DNA of 64,000 nucleotides, from the NCBI RefSeq assembly GCF_014651515.1, contig NZ_BMXA01000002.1, positions 965,501-1,029,500 of the forward strand, read 5' to 3'. A program made the translations under genes and the position numbers. Shown piece by piece: positions 8,273 to 19,289 of this stretch. The first letter of the stretch is position 1. Each line of letters opens with the position of its first letter. The stretch is from Arenicella chitinivorans (GTDB lineage: Bacteria > Pseudomonadota > Gammaproteobacteria > Arenicellales > Arenicellaceae). The notes under the pieces are model-generated. The model was not told where the DNA came from. It saw nothing but the letters and a program-made list of their open reading frames with translations, and made no database searches.

Positions 8273-10828
8273 CTATTGCAGTTTGCGCTTAAGTTGATAC
8301 AACAGCTCGAGAGCTTGTTTGGGTGTGACATCATCAACTTCTGTGTTGCGTAAACACTGTTCAATTTCAGATTCCCGTGCCGGCGCCTGGAAATCCAGTG
8401 TGTGCTGAATTTGGGGGGCTTGTGTCTGACTCTGTTCAAGTTCAGTGAGCTTGTGCGATGCCGTGTTTAATACCTGTGAGGGTAAACCTGCTAGGCGTGC
8501 CACCTGAATACCGTAGCTTTGGTTAGCCGGTCCATGCTTCACGTGGTACATGAAGACGATGCTATTTCCATGCTCAACCGCGTCCAAGTGAACATTCGAC
8601 ACGGTGGACAGCTGATCGGCCAGCGCAGTAATCTCAAAATAGTGCGTTGCAAACAAGGAAAATGCGTGTAGCCGCTCCGCCAGATCCAGTGCACATGCCC
8701 AAGCCAATGACAAGCCGTCGTAAGTACTGGTGCCACGACCGATTTCGTCTACCAACACCAAACTATTGGGCGAGGCGTTGCGTAAAATATTGGCCATTTC
8801 AGTCATCTCGACCATAAACGTCGAGCGTCCGCCCGCGAGGTCGTCGGCAGCACCAATGCGCGTAAATATTCGGTCGATTGGTCCAATTGTGGCCTGGGTC
8901 GCTGGCACATAGCTGCCGGTGTACGCCAACAGGGTAATCAGCGCATTTTGTCGCATATAGGTGCTTTTACCACCCATATTCGGTCCGGTAATCACATTCA
9001 TGCGCGTGGTGTCATTGAGCACCAAGTCGTTGGCGATAAATGGGCTGCTTTGATTGGCTTCCACGACCGGATGGCGACCGTCGCGGATGTCGATGCCTGG
9101 TTGATCGGTCAGTGTTGGGCGGCAAAAATTGAGCGACACCGCGCGTTCGGCAAAGTTGGCCAACACGTCTAATTGCGCCAGCGCTGAGGCCATGTGCTGC
9201 ATGGCGCGAACGTCGGGTTGCAGTCGGTCTATTACGTCTTGGTAAAGCCGTTTCTCGCGCGCCAGAGCATTTTCTCTGGCACTCAGGACCTTGTCTTCGT
9301 AGTCCTTGAGTTCCTCGGTGATATATCGCTCGGCATTTTTGAGCGTTTGACGTCGAATATAGTGATTCGGCGCCGAACTCGCTTGTGCCTTGCTGACCTC
9401 TATGTAGAACCCGTGCACGCGATTGTATTTGACTTTGAGTGTGGCGATCCCGGTTTGCTCACGCTCACGCTGTTCGAGTTCCAATAAAAACTCGCCGGAA
9501 TTCTTACTCAATCGGTGCAGCTCATTAAATTCTGCATCGAACGCTGGTCGAATCACGCCACCATCTCGAATTACCGCAGCAGGTTCCTCTAAAATTGCTG
9601 CTTCAAGCAGTTGTTGACTGTCGGTAAATGGCCCCAGTCGAGTACTCAACGATCGAAGTAAGTCACTCTCAGCGTTGGCGATGGCATGGTGGATCGCGGG
9701 TAAGCATTGTAACGCTGTCCGCAGACGAGTCAGATCGCGCGGGCGCGCGTTGCCGAGCGCGATGCGGGTCAAAATTCGTTCGACGTCCCCACATTGACGT
9801 AGTAAACGATGCACCTCTGCCTGATCCAGGCGGTCGATAAACTCGCCGACTGCCAGCTGGCGGTGTGCCAGTTCAACCTGATTGGTGATTGGGCCGTGCA
9901 GCCAACGTCGCAGTAATCGGCCGCCCATTGGGTTGGCACATTGGTCCATCAATGCCACTAGGGTGAATTTATTGCCACCGGATAAATTGGTCTCTATTTC
10001 CAAGTTTTGCCGACTCGCCGCGTCGATGACTAAAAAATCACTTTTTTGCGTGATTGAAAAATCAGCAATATGCGGCACAGCATCGTATTGCATGTCTTTG
10101 GTGTACTGCAGTAACGCGCCCGCCGCACTGACTGCCAGTGGATAATCCTGGCAACCGTAAGCCACTAGATTCGTTGTGTTGAACTGGCGACATAGCAGGT
10201 CGGTGGCAACATCATGATCGAAATACCAGCTTGGCACGGCATGGCAGTTACGTTCACCTAATGTCGGTTTCAGTGTTTCATCCGTATCGGCATAGAGCGT
10301 TTCGGCAGGATTTAGTCGCTCTAGCTCAGCATGCAGCTGGTCTAGGGTATCAAGTTGCTGTGCTTTGAACTGACCGATCGAGAGCTCCAAGGTGGCAATC
10401 GCAAACTGGCCATCCCTTGCGTACAGTGCCGCCAGAATGTTATCTCGGCGTTCGTCCAGCAAGCTATCCTCAGTCAGCGTACCGGGGGTCACCACGCGAA
10501 CCACTTTGCGTTCCACCGGTCCTTTTGAGGTGGCTGGATCGCCAATCTGTTCAGCGATGGCGACCGACCGGCCAAGTTTTACCAATTTGGCGAGGTACTG
10601 GTCCACGCTGTGAAACGGCACGCCCGCCATCGGGATTGGTTCGCCATTAGACTTGCCACGCTGTGTCAGGGTGATATCCAGCAACTTTGCGGCCAGCTCG
10701 GCGTCCTGATAGAACACCTCATAGAAGTCACCCATGCGATACAGCACCAAGGTGTCTGGATAGTCAGCTTTGATGCGCAGATACTGCTGCATCATCGGGG
10801 TATGTTGCGAATTACTGCTATTTGCCAC
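8273..10828 (-). CDS. mutS: DNA mismatch repair protein MutS
   Basis: ATPase that recognises mismatches and starts methyl-directed repair. The 851-residue length is usual. The mismatch-binding domain I has [12 protein letters not shown] (near residue 32-43, including the conserved Phe-X-Glu wedge FYE). The connector, lever and clamp domains follow, then Walker [14 protein letters not shown] near residue 612, Walker [17 protein letters not shown] and the helix-turn-helix segment. The C-terminal dimerisation tail is present ([19 protein letters not shown]). No sign of inactivation. Confidence 0.98.
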   Translation of the reverse strand: MANSSNSQHTPMMQQYLRIKADYPDTLVLYRMGDFYEVFYQDAELAAKLLDITLTQRGKSNGEPIPMAGVPFHSVDQYLAKLVKLGRSVAIAEQIGDPATSKGPVERKVVRVVTPGTLTEDSLLDERRDNILAALYARDGQFAIATLELSIGQFKAQQLDTLDQLHAELERLNPAETLYADTDETLKPTLGERNCHAVPSWYFDHDVATDLLCRQFNTTNLVAYGCQDYPLAVSAAGALLQYTKDMQYDAVPHIADFSITQKSDFLVIDAASRQNLEIETNLSGGNKFTLVALMDQCANPMGGRLLRRWLHGPITNQVELAHRQLAVGEFIDRLDQAEVHRLLRQCGDVERILTRIALGNARPRDLTRLRTALQCLPAIHHAIANAESDLLRSLSTRLGPFTDSQQLLEAAILEEPAAVIRDGGVIRPAFDAEFNELHRLSKNSGEFLLELEQREREQTGIATLKVKYNRVHGFYIEVSKAQASSAPNHYIRRQTLKNAERYITEELKDYEDKVLSARENALAREKRLYQDVIDRLQPDVRAMQHMASALAQLDVLANFAERAVSLNFCRPTLTDQPGIDIRDGRHPVVEANQSSPFIANDLVLNDTTRMNVITGPNMGGKSTYMRQNALITLLAYTGSYVPATQATIGPIDRIFTRIGAADDLAGGRSTFMVEMTEMANILRNASPNSLVLVDEIGRGTSTYDGLSLAWACALDLAERLHAFSLFATHYFEITALADQLSTVSNVHLDAVEHGNSIVFMYHVKHGPANQSYGIQVARLAGLPSQVLNTASHKLTELEQSQTQAPQIQHTLDFQAPARESEIEQCLRNTEVDDVTPKQALELLYQLKRKLQ

Positions 10829-10860
10829 GATTAGGGTAAAGCCTTGGTAGAGAAAAAGTG

Positions 10861-11670
10861 TTACGTAATATTGGAAATAATGTGCTGGAGCTTTTCATGC
10901 ACGCGCGGCGTGCCAGCAACGACATTGCCAGATTTGAATATGTCAGTACTACCCGAGTAGTCGGTTACCAAGCCACCTGCCTCTTTTACCAAGAGAGCTC
11001 CAGCGGCAATATCCCAGTCTTGTAATCCAAATTCCCAAAAGCCGTCGTAGCGACCGCAGGCCAAATAGGCTAGGTCGAGGACTGACGAGCCGGTGCGATG
11101 TACGCTTTGTGCGCGTGGCATTAAAGCGGCAAATGTCTTTAGCCATAATTTGGTTGTGTTGCCTTCACGGTACGGAAATCCCGTACACAGTAGGCTGTCT
11201 GAAAACCGGCTGATATCGGACACGCGGATTCGACGCCCATCGAGTTGCGCGCCGCCACCTTTGCGTGCCGTGAACAGCTCATTGCGCAGCGGATCGTAAA
11301 CCACGGCAGCGACGATGTCGTTTTTGTGTTTTAGTGCAATCGACACACAGCAGTGTGGATGACCATGTAGGAAGTTGTGTGTGCCGTCCAGTGGATCGAT
11401 GATCCAGCAGAACTCGCTTTCGCGGCCCAAGTCACCGGCTTCTTCGCTAACAATATTGTAGTTGGGGTAGGCCGCATCCAAATGATGAATCACGGTGCGT
11501 TCCGCCATAAGATCTATTTCCGAAACCAGTTCTGTGCGGCTTTTAGTGTCTGTCTTGCGATTGACCTTGACGCGATCCAGTTGTGTGATGTTTTGTGCAA
11601 TAAGTTTGCCGGCTTCACGCGCAGCCGTCGTGGCGACGTTGAGTGCGCCCGTAATTAGATTGGATTCCAT
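10861..11670 (-). CDS. suhB: Inositol-1-monophosphatase family protein SuhB
   Basis: Mg-dependent phosphatase. In E. coli SuhB also joins rRNA transcription antitermination complexes. Metal-binding motifs are visible: SEEAGD (about residues 75-80), [12 protein letters not shown] (Asp92, Asp95) and [17 protein letters not shown] near the C-terminus. 269 residues, the usual length. Divergent from trmJ, as in many gammaproteobacteria. Confidence 0.95.
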   Translation of the reverse strand: MESNLITGALNVATTAAREAGKLIAQNITQLDRVKVNRKTDTKSRTELVSEIDLMAERTVIHHLDAAYPNYNIVSEEAGDLGRESEFCWIIDPLDGTHNFLHGHPHCCVSIALKHKNDIVAAVVYDPLRNELFTARKGGGAQLDGRRIRVSDISRFSDSLLCTGFPYREGNTTKLWLKTFAALMPRAQSVHRTGSSVLDLAYLACGRYDGFWEFGLQDWDIAAGALLVKEAGGLVTDYSGSTDIFKSGNVVAGTPRVHEKLQHIISNIT

Positions 11671-11967
11671 ACAGAAGTTCCGAACAATAGATTGTAAAAA
11701 AGCAGTGTCGGATTGTACGCGTGTGGTGCTTTGAATAAAAGCCGTGAGGGTCGGTCAAAACGATATTTTTGTCGCAGTTAATTTACGGCTCCGCAGATAA
11801 AGACATTGTTGCTAGGGAACTTGATCGCGTGGTATTACTCGTAATCGACGCGCTTTGTCCCGCGCTGAGCAAAAATAGCGCTTGGCCGACGCGTTCCGTG
11901 GTGTTTACAGCGTCGAGCTGCGTTAGAATGCATAGCCCAAACTAAACCAGATATGTAAATCAGCTCG
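11671..11967. promoter_or_regulatory. Divergent suhB/trmJ intergenic region
   Basis: 297 bases without a gene that must hold the suhB and trmJ promoters. For trmJ a plausible -10 (TTAGAAT, about 11923-11929) lies about 40 bases before the GTG start. I see no RNA gene or clear operator. Confidence 0.4.
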
Positions 11968-12732
11968 GTGGAACAGTCAACCCGCATCAAGATCGTGCTC
12001 GTAGAGCCAACGCATCCTGGCAATATCGGATCAGTTGCCAGAGCCATGAAGACCATGGGGCTTAGCCGCCTAGTGTTGGTCAATCCGAAGAAGTTTCCGC
12101 ACTACGAGGCAAGCAAGCTGGCTGCCGGTGCTGAAAGCGTGTTGGATCAAGCTGAGGTGGTTACGTCATTGTCCGCGGCAATCAGTGACTGTACCTTGGT
12201 TTTAGGTACATCGGTGCGCGATCGTGAAGTCAGTTGGCCAACCCGGGATCCCCGCGCGGCAGCGGAGTCGATTATCCAGCATGTTGCGTCACCGACACAC
12301 CAGGCGGCAATCTTATTCGGGCGCGAAAGCAGCGGCTTAAGTAATGCTGAGCTGGATCAGTGTCAGTTTCAAATACGCATTCCAGCCAACCCTGAATACA
12401 GCTCGTTGAATCTCGCCAGCGCCGTACAATTGATTAATTACGAAATCCGAATGCAAGCGATCAATCAGTCTACCGGTCTCGATGATCAGGCTGAGCCGGC
12501 AGCGACTAGTATGGCGGCCCGCCAACGCCCGGCCACTAAAGCCGAACGTGAGGGTTTCCTGGAGCACTTGCAAAACACACTTGTGGCCCTAGACTTTGTT
12601 AAAGTAAATCCCCCAACAGTGTTAATGCGAAAATTAACACGGCTGTACAATAAGGCGGACCTGACGGTGGAGGAGATTCAAATCCTGCGCGGTATTTTAG
12701 CTTCTGTTGATCAGAAGTTGACGCCTTCCTAA
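11968..12732 (+). CDS. trmJ: tRNA (cytidine/uridine-2'-O-)-methyltransferase TrmJ
   Basis: SPOUT-class methyltransferase that 2'-O-methylates position 32 of several tRNAs. The N-terminal block [20 protein letters not shown], the SAM-binding [15 protein letters not shown] and the knot-forming [17 protein letters not shown] are clear. The C-terminal ~90 residues form the TrmJ extension. The start is taken as a GTG because the family N-terminus begins there. cysE follows 38 bases later. Confidence 0.95.
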   Translation: MEQSTRIKIVLVEPTHPGNIGSVARAMKTMGLSRLVLVNPKKFPHYEASKLAAGAESVLDQAEVVTSLSAAISDCTLVLGTSVRDREVSWPTRDPRAAAESIIQHVASPTHQAAILFGRESSGLSNAELDQCQFQIRIPANPEYSSLNLASAVQLINYEIRMQAINQSTGLDDQAEPAATSMAARQRPATKAEREGFLEHLQNTLVALDFVKVNPPTVLMRKLTRLYNKADLTVEEIQILRGILASVDQKLTPS

Positions 12733-12770
12733 CCTTAGCTGTTGCGAAATGCGCGACCGAAGAAGTGATT

Positions 12771-13511
12771 ATGTTTGAGCGAATTCGAGAAGATATTCAA
12801 ACCGTTTTTCAGCGCGATCCAGCGGCGCGGCATACGTTGGAAATACTGACCACCTATCCAGGTATTCATGCGGTGTTACTGCATCGACTTGCACATGCGT
12901 GTTGGCGCGTTGGTTTGAAGTGGTTGGGTCGTTTTATTGCGCATATATCACGATGGTTGACCGGCATTGAAATTCACCCAGGTGCCACCCTTGGAAGACG
13001 ACTGTTTATTGACCACGGCATGGGGGTTGTTATTGGCGAAACCGCCGAAGTCGGCGATGACGTCACGCTCTATCACGGTGTCACCTTGGGCGGCACGTCA
13101 TGGAATAAGGGTAAGCGTCATCCCACCATCGGTAATAATGTGGTCATTGGTGCAGGGGCCAAGGTGTTAGGGCCAATCACGGTTGGTGAAAATGCCCGAA
13201 TTGGCTCGAATTCGGTGGTGGTAAAAAATGTCGAAACAGGCTCGACGATGGTGGGCTTACCAGCGCATGCGGTCGGTTCCGATGAGTACGATCGGGCCAA
13301 TGGCAAGTTTGCAGCCTATGGTCATAAGCCGTCTGCGGATGATCCGGTGGCTTTGGCTATCCATGGTTTGTGTCAGCAATTGCAGGTCATGAATAAGTAC
13401 AATCACGAACTCATGGCAAAATTACGCGATGCCGGCGTGTCGGTGGCGGATATCGAGCCACCGGAGATAAAAACCGACTGCATCGAGCTGGAGCCGATGG
13501 ATAAAGACTGA
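12771..13511 (+). CDS. cysE: Serine O-acetyltransferase CysE
   Basis: Transfers acetyl from acetyl-CoA to L-serine, the first step of cysteine synthesis. The N-terminal helical domain is followed by a left-handed beta-helix of hexapeptide repeats ([22 protein letters not shown] onward), with the catalytic region [17 protein letters not shown]. At 246 residues it is the shorter CysE type found next to isc genes. A GTG at 12765 is in frame two codons upstream; the ATG at 12771 after AGAAG fits best. It precedes iscA and probably supplies cysteine for Fe-S assembly. Confidence 0.95.
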   Translation: MFERIREDIQTVFQRDPAARHTLEILTTYPGIHAVLLHRLAHACWRVGLKWLGRFIAHISRWLTGIEIHPGATLGRRLFIDHGMGVVIGETAEVGDDVTLYHGVTLGGTSWNKGKRHPTIGNNVVIGAGAKVLGPITVGENARIGSNSVVVKNVETGSTMVGLPAHAVGSDEYDRANGKFAAYGHKPSADDPVALAIHGLCQQLQVMNKYNHELMAKLRDAGVSVADIEPPEIKTDCIELEPMDKD

Positions 13512-13654
13512 TACGGCCTACTTGGCTTGTTTTTTTACTCTGATGCCTTATATTAGTTGTAGTTGTCTCGGCATTCGTAAGAGCGCTGTTGCCACACCGT
13601 TTTAGTCTGTCAACTTTTAACCGTACTTGTATCGCAAGCACTTTCGATTATTTA

Positions 13655-13972
13655 ATGATTACGCTCACAGAATCAGCGGCAAAACGTATTGCCAATCAAA
13701 TCGCGAAAAATGACGCCATCGCCTTGCGTTTTGGGGCCAAGGAGTCTGGGTGTTCCGGTTTTGCCTATGTGATGGACTTCGCACGCGACATTGAGCCTGA
13801 AGATGCCGTGTTTGAACAGTATGGTGTGCGTGTTGCAGTGGATGCCAAGAGTCTGCCGATCGTTTCTGGTACGCAGATTGACTATGTGTCTGAAGGCTTA
13901 AATCAAACATTTAAATTCTCTAACCCAAAAGCAACCGATGAATGTGGTTGCGGAGAGAGTTTTGCCGTATAG
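13655..13972 (+). CDS. iscA: A-type iron-sulfur carrier IscA
   Basis: HesB/IscA family Fe-S carrier, about 105 residues. The three conserved cysteines lie in SGCSGFAY and in ECGCGESF at the C-terminus; MITLTESAAKRI is the usual N-terminus. It aligns closely with E. coli IscA, including SEGLNQTFKFSNPKA. The open frame continues upstream, but the ATG at 13655 matches the family. iscR, iscS and iscU, usual partners, are not between cysE and this gene, so the isc locus is split. Confidence 0.92.
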   Translation: MITLTESAAKRIANQIAKNDAIALRFGAKESGCSGFAYVMDFARDIEPEDAVFEQYGVRVAVDAKSLPIVSGTQIDYVSEGLNQTFKFSNPKATDECGCGESFAV

Positions 13973-14023
13973 ATTGCACTATCTACACGAGCGCTGTTGA
14001 ATGACGGTGTGATGAGCCGCGCA

Positions 14024-14059
14024 ATGGTTAACATAAAATTAACCATAATTATCTATAAT
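14024..14059 (+). promoter_or_regulatory. Palindromic operator-like site and -10 upstream of the outer-membrane protein gene
   Basis: ATGGTTAA (14024-14031) and TTAACCAT (14039-14046) form a perfect inverted repeat with a 7-base spacer. It sits directly before a consensus TATAAT (14054-14059), about 115 bases ahead of the outer-membrane protein start. The position suits a transcription-factor operator. The -35 is unclear. Confidence 0.4.
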
Positions 14060-14175
14060 TTTGTTTGATTATTGACGAAAACGCATAGAATAGCGCCTCA
14101 GAAGGCGTGGAACAGAATGGGTCTGTGTTACGCTTTCATTTCCAACCACAAAACTAAAGAAGAGGGCAATTTGCC

Positions 14176-15207
14176 GTGAAAATTACTCGCATGATCCAAG
14201 TATTAACCACCAGCTTCGGCTTGGTGTTGGCGCTTTCGAGCCCGGTGGTATCGGCTCAAGAGTACAAGAAATTAACGCGATTAGGGACGTCCGAAGCGGT
14301 GTGTTCAACTGGTGTGCAAACACTGGCAGAGCTGCAGGCCTTTTTCGCCGACAATCCAAACGTGGTACGCAAAATTTTAGCAGATTCTGGCTGGAGTGGC
14401 AGTGCTGATGATTTGATGGCTGCTGTTGCCGCTGGTGAAGTGACTGAGACGACTTACCCAGTTGGATCCAAGTTTGCTTGGATGGGCGCCAAAGTGAAAG
14501 GCGACTATGTCGCCAAGCCTTACCGTGAGTGGGCTGGTTCGCAATCGTTTCCAGCATTTCAAATAGACGTGTCTACGGATTGTCAGGTTTACCAAGTCGC
14601 CGTACCAAAAGAGTGCTGTAACATTTCTCTGGTATCGGTTCAGCCAGACACCTCTACTGAATGTGTGGCGCCACCAGTCGTGGCGGAGCCAGTACAAGAA
14701 GTTGCTCCAGTCGCTGAGAAAGAGCCTACCGCTGACCTATTGGCATTAATTCCATTTGTTGGTTTGTTTATCGGCACAGAAACGCGTGCTCGTTATGAGC
14801 CCGCTTGGGACATGGACATGAAAGATTCGTCTGGCGTGGTTGGTTTTCGTGCTGGTTTGATCAAGCCGTTGTCTATGAAAACAGCCATTATGGCGCAATT
14901 GTCTTATGTTGACCGCGACGGTATTAACCAAGGCAACGTTTACCCGGAAGAAACTTTCTTCCTAGACGTTGGTGTTGAGCGCAAGTTGAGCGAACGTGCA
15001 TTCATTGGCGGTGGTATCGGTGCTGCAAATATTGATGAAAGCGACTACCGTGACGCGTCTTTGTTTGGCATCGTTGGTGGTGATATTGGCAAAAGTGACC
15101 TGCAATGGTTCCTTGAAGGTCGCGTCTTCGACAGTGATTCGCCAAACCATGGTTCAATTTCTGACAATAAAATGTTCAGTGCCGGTGTTCGCTATTTAAT
15201 TAAATAG
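14176..15207 (+). CDS. Outer-membrane beta-barrel protein with cysteine-containing N-terminal domain
   Basis: No named family recognised. A signal peptide is clear (MIQVLTTSFGLVLALSSPVVSA). Residues ~30-165 form a domain with Cys at CSTG, DCQ, ECC and EC, possibly disulfide-bonded. A Pro/Ala/Glu/Val-rich linker follows, then ~150 residues of alternating hydrophobic strands (GFRAGLIKPL, AIMAQLSYVDR, TFFLDVGVERKL, AFIGGGIGAANI, QWFLEGRVFDS, FSAGVRYLIK) typical of a small OmpA/OmpW-like barrel. The start is GTG after AAGAAGAGGGCAA. Monocistronic, with a terminator just downstream. Confidence 0.75.
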   Translation: MKITRMIQVLTTSFGLVLALSSPVVSAQEYKKLTRLGTSEAVCSTGVQTLAELQAFFADNPNVVRKILADSGWSGSADDLMAAVAAGEVTETTYPVGSKFAWMGAKVKGDYVAKPYREWAGSQSFPAFQIDVSTDCQVYQVAVPKECCNISLVSVQPDTSTECVAPPVVAEPVQEVAPVAEKEPTADLLALIPFVGLFIGTETRARYEPAWDMDMKDSSGVVGFRAGLIKPLSMKTAIMAQLSYVDRDGINQGNVYPEETFFLDVGVERKLSERAFIGGGIGAANIDESDYRDASLFGIVGGDIGKSDLQWFLEGRVFDSDSPNHGSISDNKMFSAGVRYLIK

Positions 15208-15228
15208 GCGTACAATCCGCGCAACCGG

Positions 15229-15256
15229 AAAAAGCGGCCTCGTGCCGCTTTTTCTG
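15229..15256 (+). terminator. Intrinsic terminator after the outer-membrane protein gene
   Basis: An AAAAAGCGGC / GCCGCTTTTT stem with a 5-base loop (CTCGT) continues into T-rich sequence, 22 bases after the stop codon. Confidence 0.9.
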
Positions 15257-15306
15257 TTTGTAGTGAGTGCCAAGCGTGCACTGATCTCCATGCCAGGTAA
15301 CGTACT

Positions 15307-16719
15307 ATGTCCAGTGTTGAAATAAAACTTGAGCAAATTGGCCGCAGCCGCCCCGCAACGGAAGAGGCAACTCCAGCCATTGATGCAAACTCCAAACGCG
15401 TTGGTATCACCACGCTTGGGTGCAAGGTCAATACCTACGAGTCGGAGCTCATCGCCGAAACGCTCAAAACACAGGAGTGGGCAGTAGTCCCAAATACTGA
15501 GTCTGCCGATCTCTACTTGATCAACACCTGCACGGTCACGCGTGAAGCAGACCGTCAGGCTCGGCAGGAAGTGCGTAAAGCGATCAAGCGGAACCCGGAC
15601 GCGTTGGTCGTTGTGACTGGCTGTTATGCGCAGATGGATCCCGATGCTTGTGCGTCGATTCCTGGCGTGGACTTGGTGCTCGGCAACGATCGAAAGCTCG
15701 ATGTGCATGCTCTCTTGCCGCAGCTGGAGCAAGGTGGTCTGCCGCAAGTGTTGGTTGGTGACTTGGATCAGCATATAAGCTTACCAGATAGTATTTTGAC
15801 CGGTTTTGAGGCGCACACTCGTGCCTTTGTGCAAATTCAGCAAGGCTGTGACCAAGGCTGCACATTTTGCATTATTCATGTCGCGCGTGGCCCTAGCCGT
15901 TCATTGCCACCAAGCTTGATCAAGCGTCAAGTGCAGCGATTAGTTTTGAATGGGTACCCTGAAGTGGTTATTTGTGGCGTGGATCTGGGGTCCTACGGCG
16001 ATGATCTGGCGACCACAGATTCCAGGTTTGATCTTGTTGACTTGCTGCGAGAACTTTTGGCCTTGGAGTGCGATCCAGAAAACCCGTTTCGAATCCGATT
16101 GAGTTCGATCGACCCGCATCACATTACCGATCGTCTCGTCGCGTTGTGGTCGAGTGAACCGAGAATCTGTCCGCACATGCATTTATCACTGCAAAGCGGT
16201 AATGATTTGATCCTGAAGCGCATGAAGCGGCGCTACAATGCGCAACATGTTCGTGAGCGTATCGCTAAGCTGCGTGCTGCTATGCCAGAGCTTGTTATCA
16301 GCGCCGATGTTATGGTCGGCTTTCCAACCGAAACGGACCAACACTATATGGATACTGAGAACTTGGTGCGTGAGATTGAGGTGGCATTCCCGCATACATT
16401 TTCTTACTCTGAACGCGAAGGTACACCGGCGGCAAGAATTCCTGCTGACCGTCAAGTACCGGTGCCAGAACGGAAAGCGCGCAATAAACGATTGCGCGCA
16501 GCGGCCGCACCAATACAAGCCGCATTGCGGGCAGGCAGACTAGGTCAGTCGGCATGGGTTTTGCCTGAGAAAAAAGCGCAAAAAGCGGGTTTTATGGTGT
16601 GTCGAGCCGAAGATTACCTCGCTGTGTTAGTCCCAGAAGCGCAGGTTGAACAAGGTAAATGGGTGAAAGTGGTATATCAAGCCCTGGAGAATGAGTTTTT
16701 GGTGGCAAATATCCACTAA
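15307..16719 (+). CDS. mtaB: tRNA t6A37 methylthiotransferase MtaB
   Basis: Radical-SAM enzyme that adds a 2-methylthio group to t6A37 of tRNA. The N-terminal UPF0004 domain has cluster cysteines in TLGCKVN, NTCTVT and TGCYAQ. The radical-SAM CxxxCxxC is CDQGCTFC (Cys181, 185, 188), and a TRAM-like C-terminal segment follows. TLGCKVNTYESE is the MtaB form rather than MiaB or RimO. RimO is encoded separately at 40.3 kb, so at least two methylthiotransferases are present. A ~30-residue N-terminal extension precedes the domain. Confidence 0.9.
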   Translation: MSSVEIKLEQIGRSRPATEEATPAIDANSKRVGITTLGCKVNTYESELIAETLKTQEWAVVPNTESADLYLINTCTVTREADRQARQEVRKAIKRNPDALVVVTGCYAQMDPDACASIPGVDLVLGNDRKLDVHALLPQLEQGGLPQVLVGDLDQHISLPDSILTGFEAHTRAFVQIQQGCDQGCTFCIIHVARGPSRSLPPSLIKRQVQRLVLNGYPEVVICGVDLGSYGDDLATTDSRFDLVDLLRELLALECDPENPFRIRLSSIDPHHITDRLVALWSSEPRICPHMHLSLQSGNDLILKRMKRRYNAQHVRERIAKLRAAMPELVISADVMVGFPTETDQHYMDTENLVREIEVAFPHTFSYSEREGTPAARIPADRQVPVPERKARNKRLRAAAAPIQAALRAGRLGQSAWVLPEKKAQKAGFMVCRAEDYLAVLVPEAQVEQGKWVKVVYQALENEFLVANIH

Positions 16720-16844
16720 CTTTGCGCATGGCGGTTAGTATTTCGCCGGACTAGGCGTTAGAATATGCGCCGCTTGAGGCCTGCCCGTAGGCAGTGCTGA
16801 GAATTACTTAACTGAATTATATCTACTTCTACTGGAGTCTTAAA

Positions 16845-17276
16845 ATGGCTGTTGAACGCACCCTTTCTATTATCAAGCCTGATGCTGTTGCTAAAAACGT
16901 GATTGGTAAAATTTACGCACGTTTCGAAGAAGCTGGTTTGCAAATCGTTGCTGCACGCATGATGCACTTGTCTGAAGAACAAGCAGGTGAGTTTTATGCC
17001 GTTCACAAAGAGCGTCCATTCTATGGGGATTTGGTGTCTTTCATGACATCGGGACCTGTGATCGTTCAAGTGCTGGAAGGTGAGAATGCAATTGCCGCAC
17101 ACCGTGATGTGATGGGCGCAACTAATCCTGCGGAAGCAGCACCAGGCACGATTCGTGCAGACTTTGCGACCAGCATCGATGAAAATGCCTGCCACGGTTC
17201 AGATGCACCAGAGACTGCGGCACAGGAAATCGAGTTTTTCTTCGGCAAAGACGGTGTTTGCCCACGCACTCGCTAA
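16845..17276 (+). CDS. ndk: Nucleoside diphosphate kinase
   Basis: Transfers gamma-phosphate between nucleoside triphosphates and diphosphates through a phosphohistidine. The 143-residue protein has the active site [12 protein letters not shown] with His117, and the [12 protein letters not shown] start. First gene of the ndk-rlmN-pilW-rodZ-hisS cluster. A possible -10 (TAGAAT, near 16759) and a small CTGCC-CGTA-GGCAG hairpin (16781-16794) lie in its 125-base upstream region. Confidence 0.98.
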   Translation: MAVERTLSIIKPDAVAKNVIGKIYARFEEAGLQIVAARMMHLSEEQAGEFYAVHKERPFYGDLVSFMTSGPVIVQVLEGENAIAAHRDVMGATNPAEAAPGTIRADFATSIDENACHGSDAPETAAQEIEFFFGKDGVCPRTR

Positions 17277-17295
17277 GCCTTGACGTGATCTGACT

Positions 17296-18408
17296 ATGAC
17301 ACCGACCGAACAACCAATTAACCTGATGGGCCTAGATCGCAGTGCGATGGAAGCGTATTTTGCTTCCATCGGCGAAAAGCCGTTTCGTGCCTCCCAGGTT
17401 ATGAAATGGATTCACCAGGTTGGTGTCAGTGACTTTGCTGAGATGACAAACCTCAGCAAAGCACTGCGTGCATCTTTGGCCGAAAATGCTGAGATTCGTG
17501 TTCCGACTATCATCTCGGACAATTTATCGCAGGACGGGACTCGGAAGTGGCTGTTGAGTGTGCCGGGCAAAAGCGCGATCGAAATGGTGTTTATTCCGGA
17601 GGATTCGCGTGGCACCTTATGTGTCTCATCGCAAGTTGGTTGTACCTTGAATTGTTCGTTTTGCGCCACCGGCAAGCAAGGCTATAACCGCGATTTGACC
17701 ACTGCAGAGATTATTGGGCAGGTTTGGATCGCCAAGCATTTATTGGCTGAGCAATACCAAACCGAAGATCGCATCGTCAGCAACGTGGTGATGATGGGTA
17801 TGGGCGAGCCGTTGATGAACTTTGATAATGTGGTCTCGGCCATGAATATCATGCAGGACGACTTTTGTTTCGGTTTATCCAAACGTCGAATCACCCTGAG
17901 CACTGCTGGCGTGGTACCTAAAATTGACGAATTGAAACAAGCCTGCCCGGTTAGCCTAGCGGTGTCGTTACACGCGCCGAACGATGAGCTGCGAAATGAA
18001 CTCGTGCCGCTCAATCGAAAATACCCAATCAAAGAATTAATGGCTGCATGCAATCGGTATGTGGCCGACTCGCAGCGGGCGCGTATCACCTTTGAGTATG
18101 TGATGTTGTCCGGCGTGAACGACGAGCCCGAGCATGCTCGTCAACTGGCGAACTTGATGAAAACGGTGCCAGGTAAAGTTAACCTGATTCCGTTTAACAC
18201 CTTTGAAGGCATCGACTATGAGCGCTCGTCAAATAACCGAATTCACCGCTTTCGCGATATTTTGCACAAAGCGGGCGTGATCGTGACGATACGTAAAACC
18301 CGCGGTGATGATATTGAAGCGGCATGCGGCCAATTGGCTGGCGACGTGATGGATAGGACGCGTCGCTCCGAAAAATTTAGACAAACCCAGGCCAAAAAAA
18401 TACAATGA
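17296..18408 (+). CDS. rlmN: Dual-specificity 23S rRNA/tRNA adenine C2-methyltransferase RlmN
   Basis: Radical-SAM methyltransferase that modifies A2503 of 23S rRNA and A37 of some tRNAs. The cluster motif is CTLNCSFC (Cys116, 120, 123). The C-terminal methyl-carrying cysteine is in [10 protein letters not shown] (about Cys344). [15 protein letters not shown] and the [15 protein letters not shown] region are diagnostic. 370 residues. Its stop overlaps the next start (ATGA), so pilW is translationally coupled. Confidence 0.97.
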   Translation: MTPTEQPINLMGLDRSAMEAYFASIGEKPFRASQVMKWIHQVGVSDFAEMTNLSKALRASLAENAEIRVPTIISDNLSQDGTRKWLLSVPGKSAIEMVFIPEDSRGTLCVSSQVGCTLNCSFCATGKQGYNRDLTTAEIIGQVWIAKHLLAEQYQTEDRIVSNVVMMGMGEPLMNFDNVVSAMNIMQDDFCFGLSKRRITLSTAGVVPKIDELKQACPVSLAVSLHAPNDELRNELVPLNRKYPIKELMAACNRYVADSQRARITFEYVMLSGVNDEPEHARQLANLMKTVPGKVNLIPFNTFEGIDYERSSNNRIHRFRDILHKAGVIVTIRKTRGDDIEAACGQLAGDVMDRTRRSEKFRQTQAKKIQ

Positions 18409-19205
18409 GGTCTATGCCTAAAAATACCTATTCATTTTCAGCACTTATCCGCGCTTTTTTAAGCGTATTCCTAATTGTATTTTTGACTGCGTGTGTGAGC
18501 TCCGGCGGTGGCTCAAAACAAATTACCAAGGCTAAGAAGTCGCGCGCTGACCGTGCCATGGTGCACACTAAATTGGCCCAAGGGTATTTAAAGCAAGAGC
18601 AGTACGCCACAGCCAAACAGCAACTTGAACGGGCATTGAGCATCGACCCGGACCATTCCGATTCAAACTATGTTATGGCTTTACTAATGCTCAAGCTAGA
18701 GCAAAACCGCCAGGCCGAACGTTATTTTGCACGAGCAGTTAAAACTGACCCAGAGAACTCCGCAGCGGCCCATGATTTTGGGGTGTTTTTGTGTCAAATT
18801 GGTAAAGAGCGTGAGTCGGTAGAGTATTTCGAGATAGCCGTGTCCAATCCCTTGTTCGATAAGGCGCAGCTAAGCTACATGCGCGCAGGCGAATGCTTGC
18901 TCAAGGTCAAGGAGGTGGCGGCAGAACAATATCTGAAAAAAGCCTTATCCTTAAATCCTCGTCTACGACCTGCTTTGTATCAGCTGGCTAAACTGAAATT
19001 TGAAGAGCAGTCGTACATGTCCGCGCGCGCGTACATCGAGCGCTACTTTGCCATTACTAATCCGCAACCTGGGTCGCTTTTACTCGCGTATAAAATAGAA
19101 TCCGCACTTGACGCTCGTGATGTTGCTGAGAGTTATCGCAGCAAGTTATTGACTGAATTCCCTGGCTCAAAAGAAGCCTCGACGGTACGTCAGAGCAGAG
19201 ACTAA
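18405..19205 (+). CDS. pilW: Type IV pilus biogenesis/stability lipoprotein PilW (PilF), TPR
   Basis: Probably an outer-membrane lipoprotein: the signal segment ends in the lipobox FLTAC. Five to six TPR-like repeats cover about residues 45-250 (for example [23 protein letters not shown]). The family helps PilQ secretin assembly. The gene sits between rlmN and rodZ, its normal place. ATG at 18405 overlaps the rlmN stop; an alternative ATG at 18414 is three codons in. Confidence 0.92.
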   Translation: MRSMPKNTYSFSALIRAFLSVFLIVFLTACVSSGGGSKQITKAKKSRADRAMVHTKLAQGYLKQEQYATAKQQLERALSIDPDHSDSNYVMALLMLKLEQNRQAERYFARAVKTDPENSAAAHDFGVFLCQIGKERESVEYFEIAVSNPLFDKAQLSYMRAGECLLKVKEVAAEQYLKKALSLNPRLRPALYQLAKLKFEEQSYMSARAYIERYFAITNPQPGSLLLAYKIESALDARDVAESYRSKLLTEFPGSKEASTVRQSRD

Positions 19206-19289
19206 GAAAATTTCCTAAAATTAGGTTTGATACTGAGAATATGCTCTCAGCGTCGAGTCGTTCTGGGTTTGGGTTGGTTTGAGGTTGTA

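Noticed and set aside
10392-10834. Plus-strand open frames across mutS
   Set aside because: Shadows of the well-supported minus-strand mutS gene.
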